The notes: generated by a model not told the origin, from the letters alone. 49,629 bases of DNA from Mycobacterium sp. E1214 (GCF_001666755.1 NZ_LZJC01000015.1:1-49629), one strand, 5' to 3'; positions 25,001 through 33,833 are shown, counted from the first letter of the stretch. Numbers and translations are program-made.

Positions 25001-26235
25001 TCGCCGTCGGCGTCGAAACCGTTGCGGACAATGCCCATCTGGCCGTCGACCGACGCGTGCAGCGGGCTGTGCCGCTCGCCCATCTCGAACACCTGGTCGT
25101 CGGCGAATCCGACCCCGGTGCCGACGCGGGAGGCGATGCGCAGCAACGTGATCCCGGCCTTACCGACCTGGCCGACGACGCTCTCCCACGCGTCGGGACT
25201 GCCCGTGTTGTCGTCGACGATCACCAGATGCGGCCCGAGATCGACGCCGTCCGAACCGGTTTCGAGCGCCGAGCCCATCGCGGTCGGGCTGGCCGCCGCC
25301 ATCGGCGCCCAGGCGCCGCGTTTGCCCTTCATGTGCAGCTCCGCGCCCAGGGTCTCCTCGAGTTCTTCGGGCGTGGCGAACACCAGGCGCCGCCAGCCGC
25401 AGGCGTCGAATAGCTCGTCGTGCAGGTTGTGCGGCAGCCACACCATCCACGACCACACCTCGGGGTTGCGGGTCACCACCATCAGCTTGACGTCGCGCGG
25501 ATTGTGGAACACCGCGAGGGAGGCCAGCACCGAGCGCAGCAGTGACCGCAGCCGGTCCAGGTCGTCACCGACGAAGCTGAAGCCGGGCGCCGAGCGCAGG
25601 TTCACCACCTTGGCGATGTCGCGGATCTTGCGCTGCTCCAGGATGAAATCGCGCAGCGCCTGTCCGGTGACGGGCTCGAGTTCCTCGTCGGAGGCGATGT
25701 CGGGCCACGTTACCGACAGCACTGAATCCGGAGCGTGCTGCACACCCGTGCCCAGCCGCACCTCCAAGAAGTCGGCGTCGCTGCGGCCGCGTTCCCACAT
25801 CCGCGGGCCGCCGATGATGGCGCCGAGGCCACGCGGGTCGGCGTGCACCGAGTTCTGCCATTCGCGTTGCGCGCAGACCGCCGTTTGGATTTCGTCCCGG
25901 TTGACGTCGAGGTCGCGCAGGTAGCGGCGGCGGCCCTTCTCCATCTCGCCCCAGGTGATCTTGCGGGCCCGCCCGAATCGGCCGGAGAACGCCAACATGC
26001 TGAACGCGCCGATGCCCATCAACGGGAAGAACCCGGTGGTCAGGCTCCGCACCCCGGACACGTAGAGCATGACGATGGTGCCGATGAGCGCCACGATCAG
26101 CGCCGGCACACCGATCATCACCCAGATGTTGCGCGGCTCGCGCTCGGGCAATGCGATCGGCGAATTAGGCGCCACCCGAACGGGTTTCGGGGGGTCGATC
26201 TTCATCCGGTTGATGGGAAACGCCTTCTTGGACAT
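22021..26235 (-). CDS. eccC2: ESX-2 type VII secretion ATPase EccC2
   Basis: The 1404-residue protein is a fused EccCa/EccCb motor of a type VII secretion system. Two membrane helices lie at about residues 38-85 (MIGVPALIVALIGTIVMLYV, then FFPLMGIGAFSMLAF). Three FtsK/SpoIIIE ATPase domains follow, with P-loops GTSGSGKSEF near 527, GAKQRGKTTTL near 888 and GRQGCGKTLSL near 1188. It binds the C-terminal signals of ESX substrates and powers export. Length and the following eccB and Rv3896c-type genes fit EccC2 of M. tuberculosis (about 1396 residues). The start has gggagg upstream and follows eccB2 after two bases. The other ESX-2 core genes are missing downstream. Confidence 0.9.
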   Translation of the reverse strand: MSKKAFPINRMKIDPPKPVRVAPNSPIALPEREPRNIWVMIGVPALIVALIGTIVMLYVSGVRSLTTGFFPLMGIGAFSMLAFSGRFGRARKITWGEMEKGRRRYLRDLDVNRDEIQTAVCAQREWQNSVHADPRGLGAIIGGPRMWERGRSDADFLEVRLGTGVQHAPDSVLSVTWPDIASDEELEPVTGQALRDFILEQRKIRDIAKVVNLRSAPGFSFVGDDLDRLRSLLRSVLASLAVFHNPRDVKLMVVTRNPEVWSWMVWLPHNLHDELFDACGWRRLVFATPEELEETLGAELHMKGKRGAWAPMAAASPTAMGSALETGSDGVDLGPHLVIVDDNTGSPDAWESVVGQVGKAGITLLRIASRVGTGVGFADDQVFEMGERHSPLHASVDGQMGIVRNGFDADGEDGRPAPLLRVRGKFYAHADQLSVHRAYRYARAMARWSPTSRSEMAESAGGATELLRALGISDPRELDVDRLWADRRGRGDERWCEVPVGAKPSGELQNVILRAKDFGGFGFHSVVIGTSGSGKSEFFLSLVYGIALTHSPEAFNVIFVDMKFESAAQDILGIPHVVAALSNLGKDERHLAERMRRVIDGEIKQRYELFTSVGARDANDYEEIRLAGRDLPAVPVLLVIVDEYLELFANHEKWINLIIHIGQEGRGANVFFMLGGQRLDLSSLQKVKSNIAFRIALRAESGDDSREVIGSDAAYHLPSKENGFALLKVGPRDLEPFRCFYLSAPFVVPKTKEVSTTVDMTLTKPRLYNWQYQPLDASDASALQQAAVVDAEPDEFLYHEDGYKRKKIVDVLRESLQNVPHRAPRRPWLEPLEAPEPVDVLVAGYRGKPWHADYGRNAGLMFPVGIMDIPEESKQVVYAVDALRSNVIVVGAKQRGKTTTLMTLMCSAATMYSPARVTFFCIGGATLAQIASLPHVTDIVSPKDAEGLERILSSMDALIDAREDSFRRLKIDLDGFRERRFAPGSDGLGGTDPNDPFGDVYVVVDDYDDLYTQDNVVGDRIISLSSRGPEYGVHVMCSAGGWIHGQRQSLLQNATARIQLRLADPSESQMGHSSLDSRDAARRTLNRPGFGLTDSLHELRVGIPALSDPSTGALVNIVDVGASIAEVAGVTKHATLQRLPQRIELKAILDYEKANRVAEPLSIAYAIGERHELRPVPHKLEDSPGLMILGRQGCGKTLSLVAIGEAIMSRFSPEEAQLTLVDPKTAPHGLRDLHGPGYVRAYAYDQDEIDEVITALAQQIMLPRLPPKGLSQEELRALKPWEGPRHFVLIDDVQDLRPDQSYPPKPPVGAALWKLMERARQIGLHVFTTRNSANFATLQMDPWMRFQNSAKVAQLYMDNDPQNRINRAVRAQALPPGRGLMVSADGDVEGVLIGLPSTVVVPAQ

Positions 26236-26237
26236 CT

Positions 26238-27731
26238 CTAGCCTCCCGGTTTCGCCGATGTCGTCACCACAGCCACCCTGCCCGTCGCCGGCACCGTGTC
26301 ACGGGCCACCAGCGCCGCTTCCCGCGACAGCGCCGGCCCGGCCGCGAACGTCCGTAGCAGCGGCCAGGGCGCCTGCACCGCCGAGGCGGTGTCTAGGCCC
26401 AGGGATCGCAGCGTCTCTTCGTTGGACGCGATCCCGAACCGCACACCGTTGTCGGACACCCAGAACAGCGATTCGCGCGAATCGGAGGTGATCACCCCAC
26501 TGGTCGAGGTCACGAAGTTGGCCGCGCCCGGCAGCACCAGCACCTGGTTGGCCACCACCGAGGCCGGGTCGCGGTCGTCGCGCACCAGGTGCACGATCCG
26601 GTTGTCCAGGTACGACGGCGTGGGCAGGCCGCGGCCGTTGTAGACGGTGACCCGCGCCTGCGGGTCCGTCGAGCCCTTCTCCCAGGCGATGCAGGTCGTC
26701 GGGTTCGCGGTGATGTCAACGAAATTCAGGCGCTTCGTCGGGTAGTAGTCGACCGCCAGCGAACTGACCTCGGGGATGTTGACCAGCACGTCGGGCGTGA
26801 CGACGCGCGGAGCCGTGGAGCCGTAGGAGTTCGCGCTGCGCAGCAAGTCGGCGACGAAGCTGGTGATCTTCTGCACGCCGTCGGGCAACAACACGTAGAA
26901 CTGCTTGCCGCCGCTGGAGGTCTGCGCCTGCAGCACCGCTCCGACCTGTGAGCCCGACACCCACGTCGACGGGCTGCCGGCCAGCGGGATGGCGGGTACG
27001 CCGAGCGGCTCGGTGGCGGGCAGGCCGTCGAAGAGCGCCCGCGAAATCTCCACGGGCGCAGTCACTCCCGGGTCGAGGCCGAGGCTCAGCGTGACCGCTC
27101 GGTTCACCGGATCGATCTGTGAGCGCTTGCCGCCCCAGATCACGTAGGTGTTGCCCTCGAAGGTGACGAGCACCCCGGCGTCGTCGGGCATCGGGTCCGC
27201 GCGCTCGCCGCTGCCGAGCATGCCGGCGATCGAAGTCACCACGGGCTTTTCACCGCTGCGGGGCCGGCCGGCTGTGTCGCACACCGCCCAGGCCGACATG
27301 GCGCCGCGGTGCACCGGCATGGCCGACGGCGCCCCGGGGATGCCGACCAACGGGCCGGTGGGGTACTTGGCAATTTCCGCGGGCTTCACCCAGGTCGGTT
27401 GTCCCGCTTGCCCGGTCGCCAACCGCGCGGACGTCAGGTTCAGCACGGGATAGAGGCGGCCCTCGATGCGAGCGTACAGCGCCCCGGAGTCGCGGTCGCC
27501 GATGATCGCCGACTCCCCCACGATGCCAGTGGGTTTGAGGACATTGAGCAGCAGCATCCATCCGCAGGCGATGGCGACCAGCAGCATCCCAAGCACCAGC
27601 GCGGCGGTCTGCTTGCGGTCATCGTGTTTCATGCGCACCGAGAACCGGGTGGTGGCAGCCCGCAGGCGACGGTTGTAGAAGAGATGTCCCGAGTTCTGGT
27701 CACGGTTCGACAAACTCAGCGGCATGCTCAA
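26238..27731 (-). CDS. eccB2: ESX-2 membrane component EccB2
   Basis: The 497-residue protein has the EccB plan. There is a short cytoplasmic N-terminus (NRDQNSGHLFYNRRLRAATT), one membrane helix at about residues 42-65, and a large periplasmic domain with repeats such as VLNLTSARLATG and GLDTASAVQAPWPLL. EccB joins the EccC/D/E membrane complex and caps it on the periplasmic side. The ATG at 27731 overlaps the upstream gene's end by four bases, and eccC2 follows two bases after its stop, so the three form one tight operon. Confidence 0.9.
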   Translation of the reverse strand: MSMPLSLSNRDQNSGHLFYNRRLRAATTRFSVRMKHDDRKQTAALVLGMLLVAIACGWMLLLNVLKPTGIVGESAIIGDRDSGALYARIEGRLYPVLNLTSARLATGQAGQPTWVKPAEIAKYPTGPLVGIPGAPSAMPVHRGAMSAWAVCDTAGRPRSGEKPVVTSIAGMLGSGERADPMPDDAGVLVTFEGNTYVIWGGKRSQIDPVNRAVTLSLGLDPGVTAPVEISRALFDGLPATEPLGVPAIPLAGSPSTWVSGSQVGAVLQAQTSSGGKQFYVLLPDGVQKITSFVADLLRSANSYGSTAPRVVTPDVLVNIPEVSSLAVDYYPTKRLNFVDITANPTTCIAWEKGSTDPQARVTVYNGRGLPTPSYLDNRIVHLVRDDRDPASVVANQVLVLPGAANFVTSTSGVITSDSRESLFWVSDNGVRFGIASNEETLRSLGLDTASAVQAPWPLLRTFAAGPALSREAALVARDTVPATGRVAVVTTSAKPGG

Positions 27732-28555
27732 TACCCCTTAGGTGACCGGCGCGGATCGGCCTGCTGAATCTTGAGGGCAAGATCGGACGCGTCAGCCGCC
27801 ACCCCGTAGCGGCCCCTCGCGTAGTTGATGAACGCGCACGCCTGCGCGACCAGGTCGTGGATGTTCGACGACGTTCCCGGTTCGTGGTAGGCCGCGAACG
27901 TCGGTCCGATGAACTGCCAGGCGCCCTTGCTGGGCGTGCCGCGCGCCGCATTGGCATCCCAGCCGTTGACGGCGCCAGCATCGTAGTTGGATTCGCGACG
28001 GGCCACCAGGTCCATGCCGCGCGCCCAGCGGGCGCGCGCGGCTGGATCGTGAATGCCCTTGATGTTCAACGCTTTACGGATGGCTTGCAGGACCCCGGCA
28101 CGCCCCGACGGAAGGTGCCCGTCGGGCGTAGCCTGCCGGTGTCGGTAGCGCAGCCGTCGCAGACGCGCGGCCAGCAGCCGGGCGCGGCGGTGGGTCGCCG
28201 CGATGTGGCGGTGCTGCTGCCTTAATCGCGCGGCCATGCGGGCGGCGGCCTCGCGCCGGCCGAGCGGGGTGTCGGCCGCCGGGGTGGTGTCGGCGTGGGC
28301 CGCGTCCAGGACCGCCCGTGTCGCCAGTTTGGCGTCGGTATGTTCGGTGTGGGCCGACGCGGCGATGTGCGCGAGGGCGCGGTCGTTGCCGGCGATCCGG
28401 CGCAGCTGCGCCGTCGCACGGTGCGCCAGGCCGTCGTGCGGTGCGGGGGTGACCCGGTCGACGCCGACAATCGTCGGAACGGCGGTCTGCCCCGAGAACA
28501 GGTGGTGGCCGCGGGACAGCGCCGCGAGCGCCTGTCGCCTCAGCGGATCGGTCAC
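27728..28555 (-). CDS. ESX-2-associated protein with lysozyme/transglycosylase-like C-terminal domain (Rv3896c-like)
   Basis: The frame is open to 28738, but GTG 28555 follows an aggggag ribosome-binding site and gives a 275-residue protein. The N-terminal 170 residues are helical and rich in arginine and alanine, with a heptad-like stretch (QLRRIAGNDRALAHIAASAH). The C-terminal 100 residues form a transglycosylase-like fold: MDLVARRESNYDAGAVNGWD with a possible catalytic glutamate, then GAWQFIGPTFAAYHEPG and HDLVAQACAFINYARGRYG. The family is shared with phage tail and mycobacterial Rv3896c proteins. It could locally open peptidoglycan for the secretion machine. It overlaps eccB2 by four bases. 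Confidence 0.75.
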   Translation of the reverse strand: MTDPLRRQALAALSRGHHLFSGQTAVPTIVGVDRVTPAPHDGLAHRATAQLRRIAGNDRALAHIAASAHTEHTDAKLATRAVLDAAHADTTPAADTPLGRREAAARMAARLRQQHRHIAATHRRARLLAARLRRLRYRHRQATPDGHLPSGRAGVLQAIRKALNIKGIHDPAARARWARGMDLVARRESNYDAGAVNGWDANAARGTPSKGAWQFIGPTFAAYHEPGTSSNIHDLVAQACAFINYARGRYGVAADASDLALKIQQADPRRSPKGY

Positions 28556-28756
28556 CGACTCCCCTACCCTGAAACCGTCTGGCACCAGTCGGCGCCGCAC
28601 CTGAAAACCAGCCGTTGGCCGCGCTATTGTCCGTCGCCGCGGCCGCCTACATAGCATGCACGCATCGGCGGTTGCGGTGTCAATAATCGGATTGTTCAGC
28701 AGCGACCCTAACGGCCGCCGGTGTGCGCAACCACTCACCCCGCGAGGGGGTGGGTG

Positions 28757-29665
28757 CTACTCCTTGGGCTCGTCTTCGTTGGGCATGATGACGATCCGCC
28801 GGCTGGGCCGGTTGGTGACGACGGTCGGTTTCGCCTCGCCCGTTTTGCCGTTGGGGTTGCTCGGCGGCACCGTCAGGCGGCCCTTCACCGGCTGCCCGTT
28901 GGGCACGCCGGGGGCCGAGATCCGCTTTTCGACGGGCTTGTCTTTATTGCCGCCTTCGCCGTGGCCGCCCATGGCGCCCGGGGGCATCATCGGCATGCCG
29001 CCCATGCCGCTTTGGCCCCCGGTGGTCGGCATGCCGCCGACCGGCGGCATCGCGGGGGTCTTCGCCCCGGCGGGCGTCGTCGGCGGTGAGGAGTTAGGCA
29101 CCGGCGGTGGGCCCAGCGAACTGGCCGGCGTCGTGCCGCCACCGCCGAGGCCCGCGCCGCCCCCGCCCGCGCCGCCGCCGAGGCCGGTGTCCGGTTTGAC
29201 GCTGTCCACCAGGTGCGAGTCGCCAGCCAGGCTGGCACCGTGCGCGCCGCCCTGGATCGCGCTCATCAGCGGCTGCATAGCCTGCATCGCCTGCTGCGGG
29301 AGCTGCGTCAGCGGCTGCATGACGCCACCCACCGCACCGCCGAGCGCGCCGGTGACGCTTTGCAGCATTTGCTGGATCATCTGCATGTCTTGCGACGAAT
29401 TCGCTTCGTTCGCGGGGAATTTGGCGGCCGCATCGGCCGCCTTGGCCTTCCGGTCGGCGTCCGCGGCGTCGGCGTCGGCGTTGTCTTTCGGGACACCGGC
29501 CGCGCCGGCAGCGGTTAGACCTCCGGCACCTGCACCGACCGGCGACGGGTCTGGGGGGTGAGGTGGAGGAGTCACGATTGGCGGAGGTGCTGGTGCGTTA
29601 GCTATCCCGCCGTAGACCCCCGGGCTCGCTTTAATTGGTCCAGCTGGACCATTCTGGCCGCCCAC
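28757..29665 (-). CDS. Proline/glycine-rich ESX-2-associated protein (Rv3897c/Rv3898c region)
   Basis: This 302-residue protein has low-complexity flanks. A proline-rich N-terminus (APAPPPIVTPPPHPPDPSPVG) leads to a short helical segment near residues 85-145 with many glutamines and methionines (MQMIQQMLQSVTG, then LPQQAMQAMQPLMSAI). A glycine/proline-rich linker follows, and a basic C-terminus (RLTVPPSNPNGKTGEAKPT). GTG 29665 follows a gaggtgag ribosome-binding site. The helical segment resembles those in ESX-associated proteins. From memory, M. tuberculosis has two small genes (Rv3898c, Rv3897c) at this place, whose combined length is similar. No enzymatic motif is visible. Confidence 0.65.
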   Translation of the reverse strand: MGGQNGPAGPIKASPGVYGGIANAPAPPPIVTPPPHPPDPSPVGAGAGGLTAAGAAGVPKDNADADAADADRKAKAADAAAKFPANEANSSQDMQMIQQMLQSVTGALGGAVGGVMQPLTQLPQQAMQAMQPLMSAIQGGAHGASLAGDSHLVDSVKPDTGLGGGAGGGGAGLGGGGTTPASSLGPPPVPNSSPPTTPAGAKTPAMPPVGGMPTTGGQSGMGGMPMMPPGAMGGHGEGGNKDKPVEKRISAPGVPNGQPVKGRLTVPPSNPNGKTGEAKPTVVTNRPSRRIVIMPNEDEPKE

Positions 29666-29792
29666 GGTCTCACCTCATTTCCGTTTTTGAAGCGTTCTTG
29701 CTGTCAGATCGAGTTCAGCTACAGCACCTAGTCGTGAACTCATTTTGCCATGAACGCGCGGGACCGCTATTCACCTTTGTCCCCGAGCGGCG

Positions 29793-31919
29793 CTAGGAAG
29801 TTACGCGAAGGACGAGGGCGTTGAACCAGGCCAGGTGGTAGTTCGCGAGGTAAGTGTGCCCGTCGATGAGCGCCTCGATGGCTGCCAACAGCATCCAGTC
29901 TCCGGCAGCCGCCAAACCGTGGTCAGGATAGGCCGCAATTACTGACTGTTGAATGTCCGCGACGCTTTGCCTCAGCAGTTGAGCCTCGCTATCCAGCACC
30001 CCCGTCTTCCGCACAGCCGGCGCCGCGATCGCTTGCGCGATCCGCGGTAGACCGTCCCGTCGGCGCACGGCGTCCACAAGGGTGGGTCCTAACTCGTCAA
30101 CGTCGGGTGCGGCTGATCGAGCAAGCCGGTCGCCGCTCAACACCGGCTCGTCGGATCCCGGCTCGACGACATAGGAGTTGGCATCATGGGCCGCCGCAAC
30201 CGTGACAGCACCAAGCAAATCGACCGCAGTCATGTCGTGACGTCGTACTGCCGGGCTCAGCAACGTCACATGCGCAGGCAACCGGACGTGCGGCGGAATC
30301 CATCCTCCTGCCAGGTCGGTCACCAAAGTCGTCGTTCCGTCGTCGCGCAATCCAGCCGCCCACGACAAGCGTGGCTCTTGGCGCGCGACCGCATCCACAA
30401 GCCGCTGCAGGCGCTGCTGCTCGGCCGATCGGCCAGAAACCGCGCCGGCAGTAGCACCCGCAGCCGCTGACGCCGCTGATGCACCCACCAGGGTGGGCGA
30501 CCCGGCTGCGCCTGAACCCGCGACCGGGCCAGGCCCGCCTCGTTGTACCGACGAAACCAGCGATCCACCGGCGGACGGCGACGACGACGGTGACGGCGCG
30601 ACCGGTGCACCGGAAACAGGCCCTGAAGGAACCGACGGTACGGACGGAGGAGCGACGACGGGCGGCCGCAGATCTGAACCGTAGGCGGGCAAGGGCCCCG
30701 CCGAAAGTGCTGAGCCGCTCAGCGGAGTCGACGACGACCACGAGGCTCCGCTCATTACCGGCGCTATGGAGCCACCTCCAGTCATTGGCGCCGGCGCAGC
30801 GGCAGGAGGCGCATCAACCGGTGGTGCTCCTGCAATGAATGCGCCGGCACTTGGGACCGTCGGTGTTACCCCGGGCACAGCCGGGGCCGCCTGGGGTGCT
30901 TGACCTTCAAGTGCGTTCAAAGCCCCCGTTGAGAACGCCTGGCCGCCCGGACCGGTCGCTTGACCGGCGCTGAACCCGTTCGCAAAAGTTTGGGCCAGAT
31001 TGGGTTGGAGGCCTTGCCCTCCGAAGCCTGCTGGCGACAGCTGTGTCCCTCCTCCCGGCACCCCAGGCATTCCAGGTGAGATACCTCCGCCGCCACCCGG
31101 CATATGAACAACGGGCGGCGCGGGTGCTGGCACACCCGGCGCTGATCCTTCGGTGCCGCTCCAGCTGGCACCACCCGGGTTCTGAGACTGGTTACTTGGA
31201 CCACCAGGGTGATGGCCGGGAAGCCCGCCACCGCCGGTTCTGCTGCCGCCTCCAGGCGTTTGCTCCTGGCCGTTGGGGCCCACACCGCCATTTGCAGGTC
31301 CGGAACGAGGTCCGGTTGGTGACTCATGCAAGTCATGTTGGCCAATCGGCTTCGGTGGCTTCGGGTCACCGACGTCAAAGCCATTCGCTATGGCCCATGA
31401 TTGGGCGTCACCAGCTATACCCTCGGCATTCAGAATTTTTTGAGTCGCCGCCATAAGCTTATTGACCGCATCCCGACTAGCATTCGCCGCGTCTGTATTA
31501 CAGCGGGCTTGAACGGCCTGAACTTCTGCCAACTGCTCAGGCGGTGGTTTCCTCGATGCCATGATGTCATCGATCTCTTTATTACCCGTTTCAGCTATAT
31601 CAGATAGCCGACTCCGGAGATAGTCTATAGCGTCTGCTCCTGAACTATACCCAGTCGATTTAGTTTGGTATTTCTCCGCTAAATCCACGTGAAACTTCTC
31701 GCTCTGCTGGTACCGCGATATCAAATCATCGGCTGTGCGTCCTTGGTTGTGTGCGGCAATCTTGGTCCACTGGCTATGCAGAGTTTTTGAATAATTTTGT
31801 TGTTCGACAGATTCTTGGCTCCAATGTTGCGCTCCGGCGCGAAGAGCTGTAGATGGGGCGGGCCACCATGCTCCAACTAAAGCAGCTGACCACTTTCCCG
31901 CCGGTAAATCAACCGCCAC
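29793..31919 (-). CDS. Large ESX-associated protein with helical N-terminus and Rv3899c-like C-terminus
   Basis: The 708-residue protein has three parts. Residues 1-190 are helical, with tryptophans and YQQSEKFHVDLAEKYQTKS, like the helical hairpins of ESX substrates. Residues 190-500 are a Pro/Gly/Ser-rich linker. Residues 510-708 are a folded domain (RLQRLVDAVARQEPRLSWAAG, then AHVTLLSPAVRRHDMTAVDLL and HGLAAAGDWMLLAAIEALIDG) resembling the DUF5632/DUF5631 part of Rv3899c. From memory, M. tuberculosis has Rv3900c and Rv3899c here as two genes of about 311 and 410 residues, so this looks like the unbroken form. GTG 31919 overlaps the previous gene's end by 11 bases. It is probably an ESX-2 substrate or accessory factor. 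Confidence 0.7.
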   Translation of the reverse strand: MAVDLPAGKWSAALVGAWWPAPSTALRAGAQHWSQESVEQQNYSKTLHSQWTKIAAHNQGRTADDLISRYQQSEKFHVDLAEKYQTKSTGYSSGADAIDYLRSRLSDIAETGNKEIDDIMASRKPPPEQLAEVQAVQARCNTDAANASRDAVNKLMAATQKILNAEGIAGDAQSWAIANGFDVGDPKPPKPIGQHDLHESPTGPRSGPANGGVGPNGQEQTPGGGSRTGGGGLPGHHPGGPSNQSQNPGGASWSGTEGSAPGVPAPAPPVVHMPGGGGGISPGMPGVPGGGTQLSPAGFGGQGLQPNLAQTFANGFSAGQATGPGGQAFSTGALNALEGQAPQAAPAVPGVTPTVPSAGAFIAGAPPVDAPPAAAPAPMTGGGSIAPVMSGASWSSSTPLSGSALSAGPLPAYGSDLRPPVVAPPSVPSVPSGPVSGAPVAPSPSSSPSAGGSLVSSVQRGGPGPVAGSGAAGSPTLVGASAASAAAGATAGAVSGRSAEQQRLQRLVDAVARQEPRLSWAAGLRDDGTTTLVTDLAGGWIPPHVRLPAHVTLLSPAVRRHDMTAVDLLGAVTVAAAHDANSYVVEPGSDEPVLSGDRLARSAAPDVDELGPTLVDAVRRRDGLPRIAQAIAAPAVRKTGVLDSEAQLLRQSVADIQQSVIAAYPDHGLAAAGDWMLLAAIEALIDGHTYLANYHLAWFNALVLRVTS

Positions 31920-32460
31920 CGCACACCCTCTTCATAGCTAAATCTTTAGCGTTCACATCATCGACCGCCGCCCGAAATTCACCTTCCGTTGCGGCGCCTT
32001 CGCTGCTCTTTGCCGTATCCGTGAGATACGCAGTGGCTAGGGCTTGCGCCGCGCTGCGGTGATCTCCATCCAACGCTGGGTCTTCGGAAGCGTTATAGAG
32101 TAAGACCGCAGAGTTAGTAAGGGCAATCCGAGCAAAGGCTTTATCACTGCCATTCGTGTCCACTTGCACCGCCCGCGCGGCCAACTTATACGCGTCGCAG
32201 AGTCGCTGCTGCGCCAGAGTGGTCTGTGCCGCAGTGAAAGCGGGCGCGGCTGGTACAGCTGGCGCAGTCGTGGCAGGGAAAGTTCTTGTCAGCGCCACGA
32301 CGAGCGCAGCGACGGCTACAGCCGCTGTGAGAGCTACCGCTATCGCCAACCACGGGCGCGCTCGCCGCGCGGCGGGACCAATGAAAGATGCTGGCCACGG
32401 CCCTGCAGGCGGCCGGGCGAGTGGCTCGTCGCCAAAGCCAGGGGCGTGTTCTCCTGTCAC
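31909..32460 (-). CDS. Single-helix membrane protein, member 1 of a tandem family of three
   Basis: The 183-residue protein has a proline-rich cytoplasmic N-terminus and one membrane helix near residues 37-60 (WLAIAVALTAAVAVAALVVAL). An exported helical domain follows, with LCDAYKLAARAVQVDTNG, ARIALTNSAVLL and AVDDVNAKDLAMKRVC. The same pattern is in the proteins at 32656-33159 and 33834-34388. It corresponds in place to Rv3901c. Its stop overlaps the start of the 708-residue protein's gene by 11 bases, so they are co-transcribed. Function is unknown. Confidence 0.75.
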   Translation of the reverse strand: MTGEHAPGFGDEPLARPPAGPWPASFIGPAARRARPWLAIAVALTAAVAVAALVVALTRTFPATTAPAVPAAPAFTAAQTTLAQQRLCDAYKLAARAVQVDTNGSDKAFARIALTNSAVLLYNASEDPALDGDHRSAAQALATAYLTDTAKSSEGAATEGEFRAAVDDVNAKDLAMKRVCGGG

Positions 32461-32655
32461 GGGTTCTCCTCTTCCTCAGGCCCGGGGTCTGCCGAGACCA
32501 GAACCAAGCCTGCACATCGTGCATCCACTCATAGTGATGCAGTCATGACTGCACAGGCAATTCACTGCCCTCTTATACGCGGGATCAGTCAGCTGCTCGC
32601 TGCCCTCTTTTCAATCCACTAGCCACCATCACAATCCAGCGGCGCAGCAGCTTGG

Positions 32656-33159
32656 TCACGAATTGAGACAAAGTTTCTTCATCGCTCCATCCTTGGCGTT
32701 AACCTCGTCGGTTACTGATCGCCACGCAGGGTCATCGCGTTGCTGCACCCAACTGGATGTGGCCTGTGTTCTGCCGTACGCGGCCGCCAGCGCAAGGGCT
32801 GCCGCTCGGTCTTCAGGTGGAAGCGCCGGTGCCGCAATTACTACTTGCTCCAACAACGCCGCGCCGTTGACGGTCGCAAGCCCAGCCAAGGCCGGATTGT
32901 CACCATTTGTGTCAATCCGGATCGCCCGCGCCGCGAAGACGTATGCGTCGCGTAATTGTTTGTGTGCAGCTGCGGATTGGTCAGGCGGATACGTCGGTGA
33001 TGTAAATGACGCAGGAATGGACTGGATGTCGCTCCCCATCGGACGCGTAAGCGCAACGATTAAGCCGGCGCCGCCTAATACGACGGCAACCGAAGCGAGA
33101 AGCATTGCAGGCCATGATCGGCGTGTGGCATTGACTGCACTGGAAGGGGTGGGCCGCAT
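32656..33159 (-). CDS. Single-helix membrane protein, member 2 of the tandem family
   Basis: The 167-residue protein repeats the plan of its neighbour. The membrane helix is near residues 17-37 (AMLLASVAVVLGGAGLIVAL) and the exported domain has LRDAYVFAARAIRIDTNGDNPALAG, split by one indel from member 3, and VTDEVNAKDGAMKKLC. The cysteine in the first motif (LCDAY in the others) is arginine here. The N-terminal cytoplasmic part is shorter than in the other two. The start ATG 33159 has no clear ribosome-binding site, and a proline-rich stretch lies just upstream in another frame, so an N-terminal frame change is possible. Function is unknown. Confidence 0.65.
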   Translation of the reverse strand: MRPTPSSAVNATRRSWPAMLLASVAVVLGGAGLIVALTRPMGSDIQSIPASFTSPTYPPDQSAAAHKQLRDAYVFAARAIRIDTNGDNPALAGLATVNGAALLEQVVIAAPALPPEDRAAALALAAAYGRTQATSSWVQQRDDPAWRSVTDEVNAKDGAMKKLCLNS

Positions 33160-33833
33160 CGTATCGGACCAGCAGATCCTGTCGACGGGCCGTCATCTGC
33201 TGCTGGAGGGAGGTTGCCCACCATTGTCCCTCCTAGTGTCATGTCGCCATCTATCGGACCGCCCGCGAGCACAATTTCCACCTTCCTACCGCCGGCGGAA
33301 AAATGCTCGCATCGAAACGCTTACGACTAAACTAAACGCTGTCGCAGAGTTCGAGGTCTCTACATCGTCACGACTTGCCAAGCGGCCGGTAACTTAGCTG
33401 GAGACTTTGCGGTTCGTCAGGACTTAAAACGCTCGGCCGGGCGAGTTGTACGCGTCATACAAGATAGGGTCCATATGGCCGTACATCGACCGCTTGTGTT
33501 TCGTTGGAGCCGCCCTGCCATGGAAGAATATAGATAGTGTTCTAACCCGAAAGCGGCGCCGCCAGGAACAATGTCGTGCCGAGCAAGCTCAAAGCTATAC
33601 GTCAAGCGAACGCTTCACGCCGTATAAAGAGGCCGCTGCGACGACCGTTCCCGACACCATGTTGTCTGTAGATAGCTAGCTATGCTGCGGAGTTGCCGGA
33701 TCGGCAACCAATTTAATGCAATACTATTCGGATGATCGTGCCTTAACTCGGCGCGCAGCGAGCCGGACCTTTAGCCCGCTCAGCCACCTTCCCGATCGCT
33801 ACGACCACATCGGTGTAATTGAGGGATTAGCCA
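33160..33833. other. Gene-free, relatively AT-rich spacer
   Basis: I see no convincing gene here on either strand. Short frames are present but lack family likeness, good starts and the codon pattern of the neighbours. GC content is visibly lower than in the metabolic part of the window. The spacer separates members 2 and 3 of the tandem membrane-protein family, so it may hold remnants of a lost copy, but I cannot align any. Confidence 0.4.

Noticed and set aside
33417..33679. Short frames on both strands in the AT-richer spacer
   Set aside because: They have no ribosome-binding site, family likeness or consistent codon pattern.
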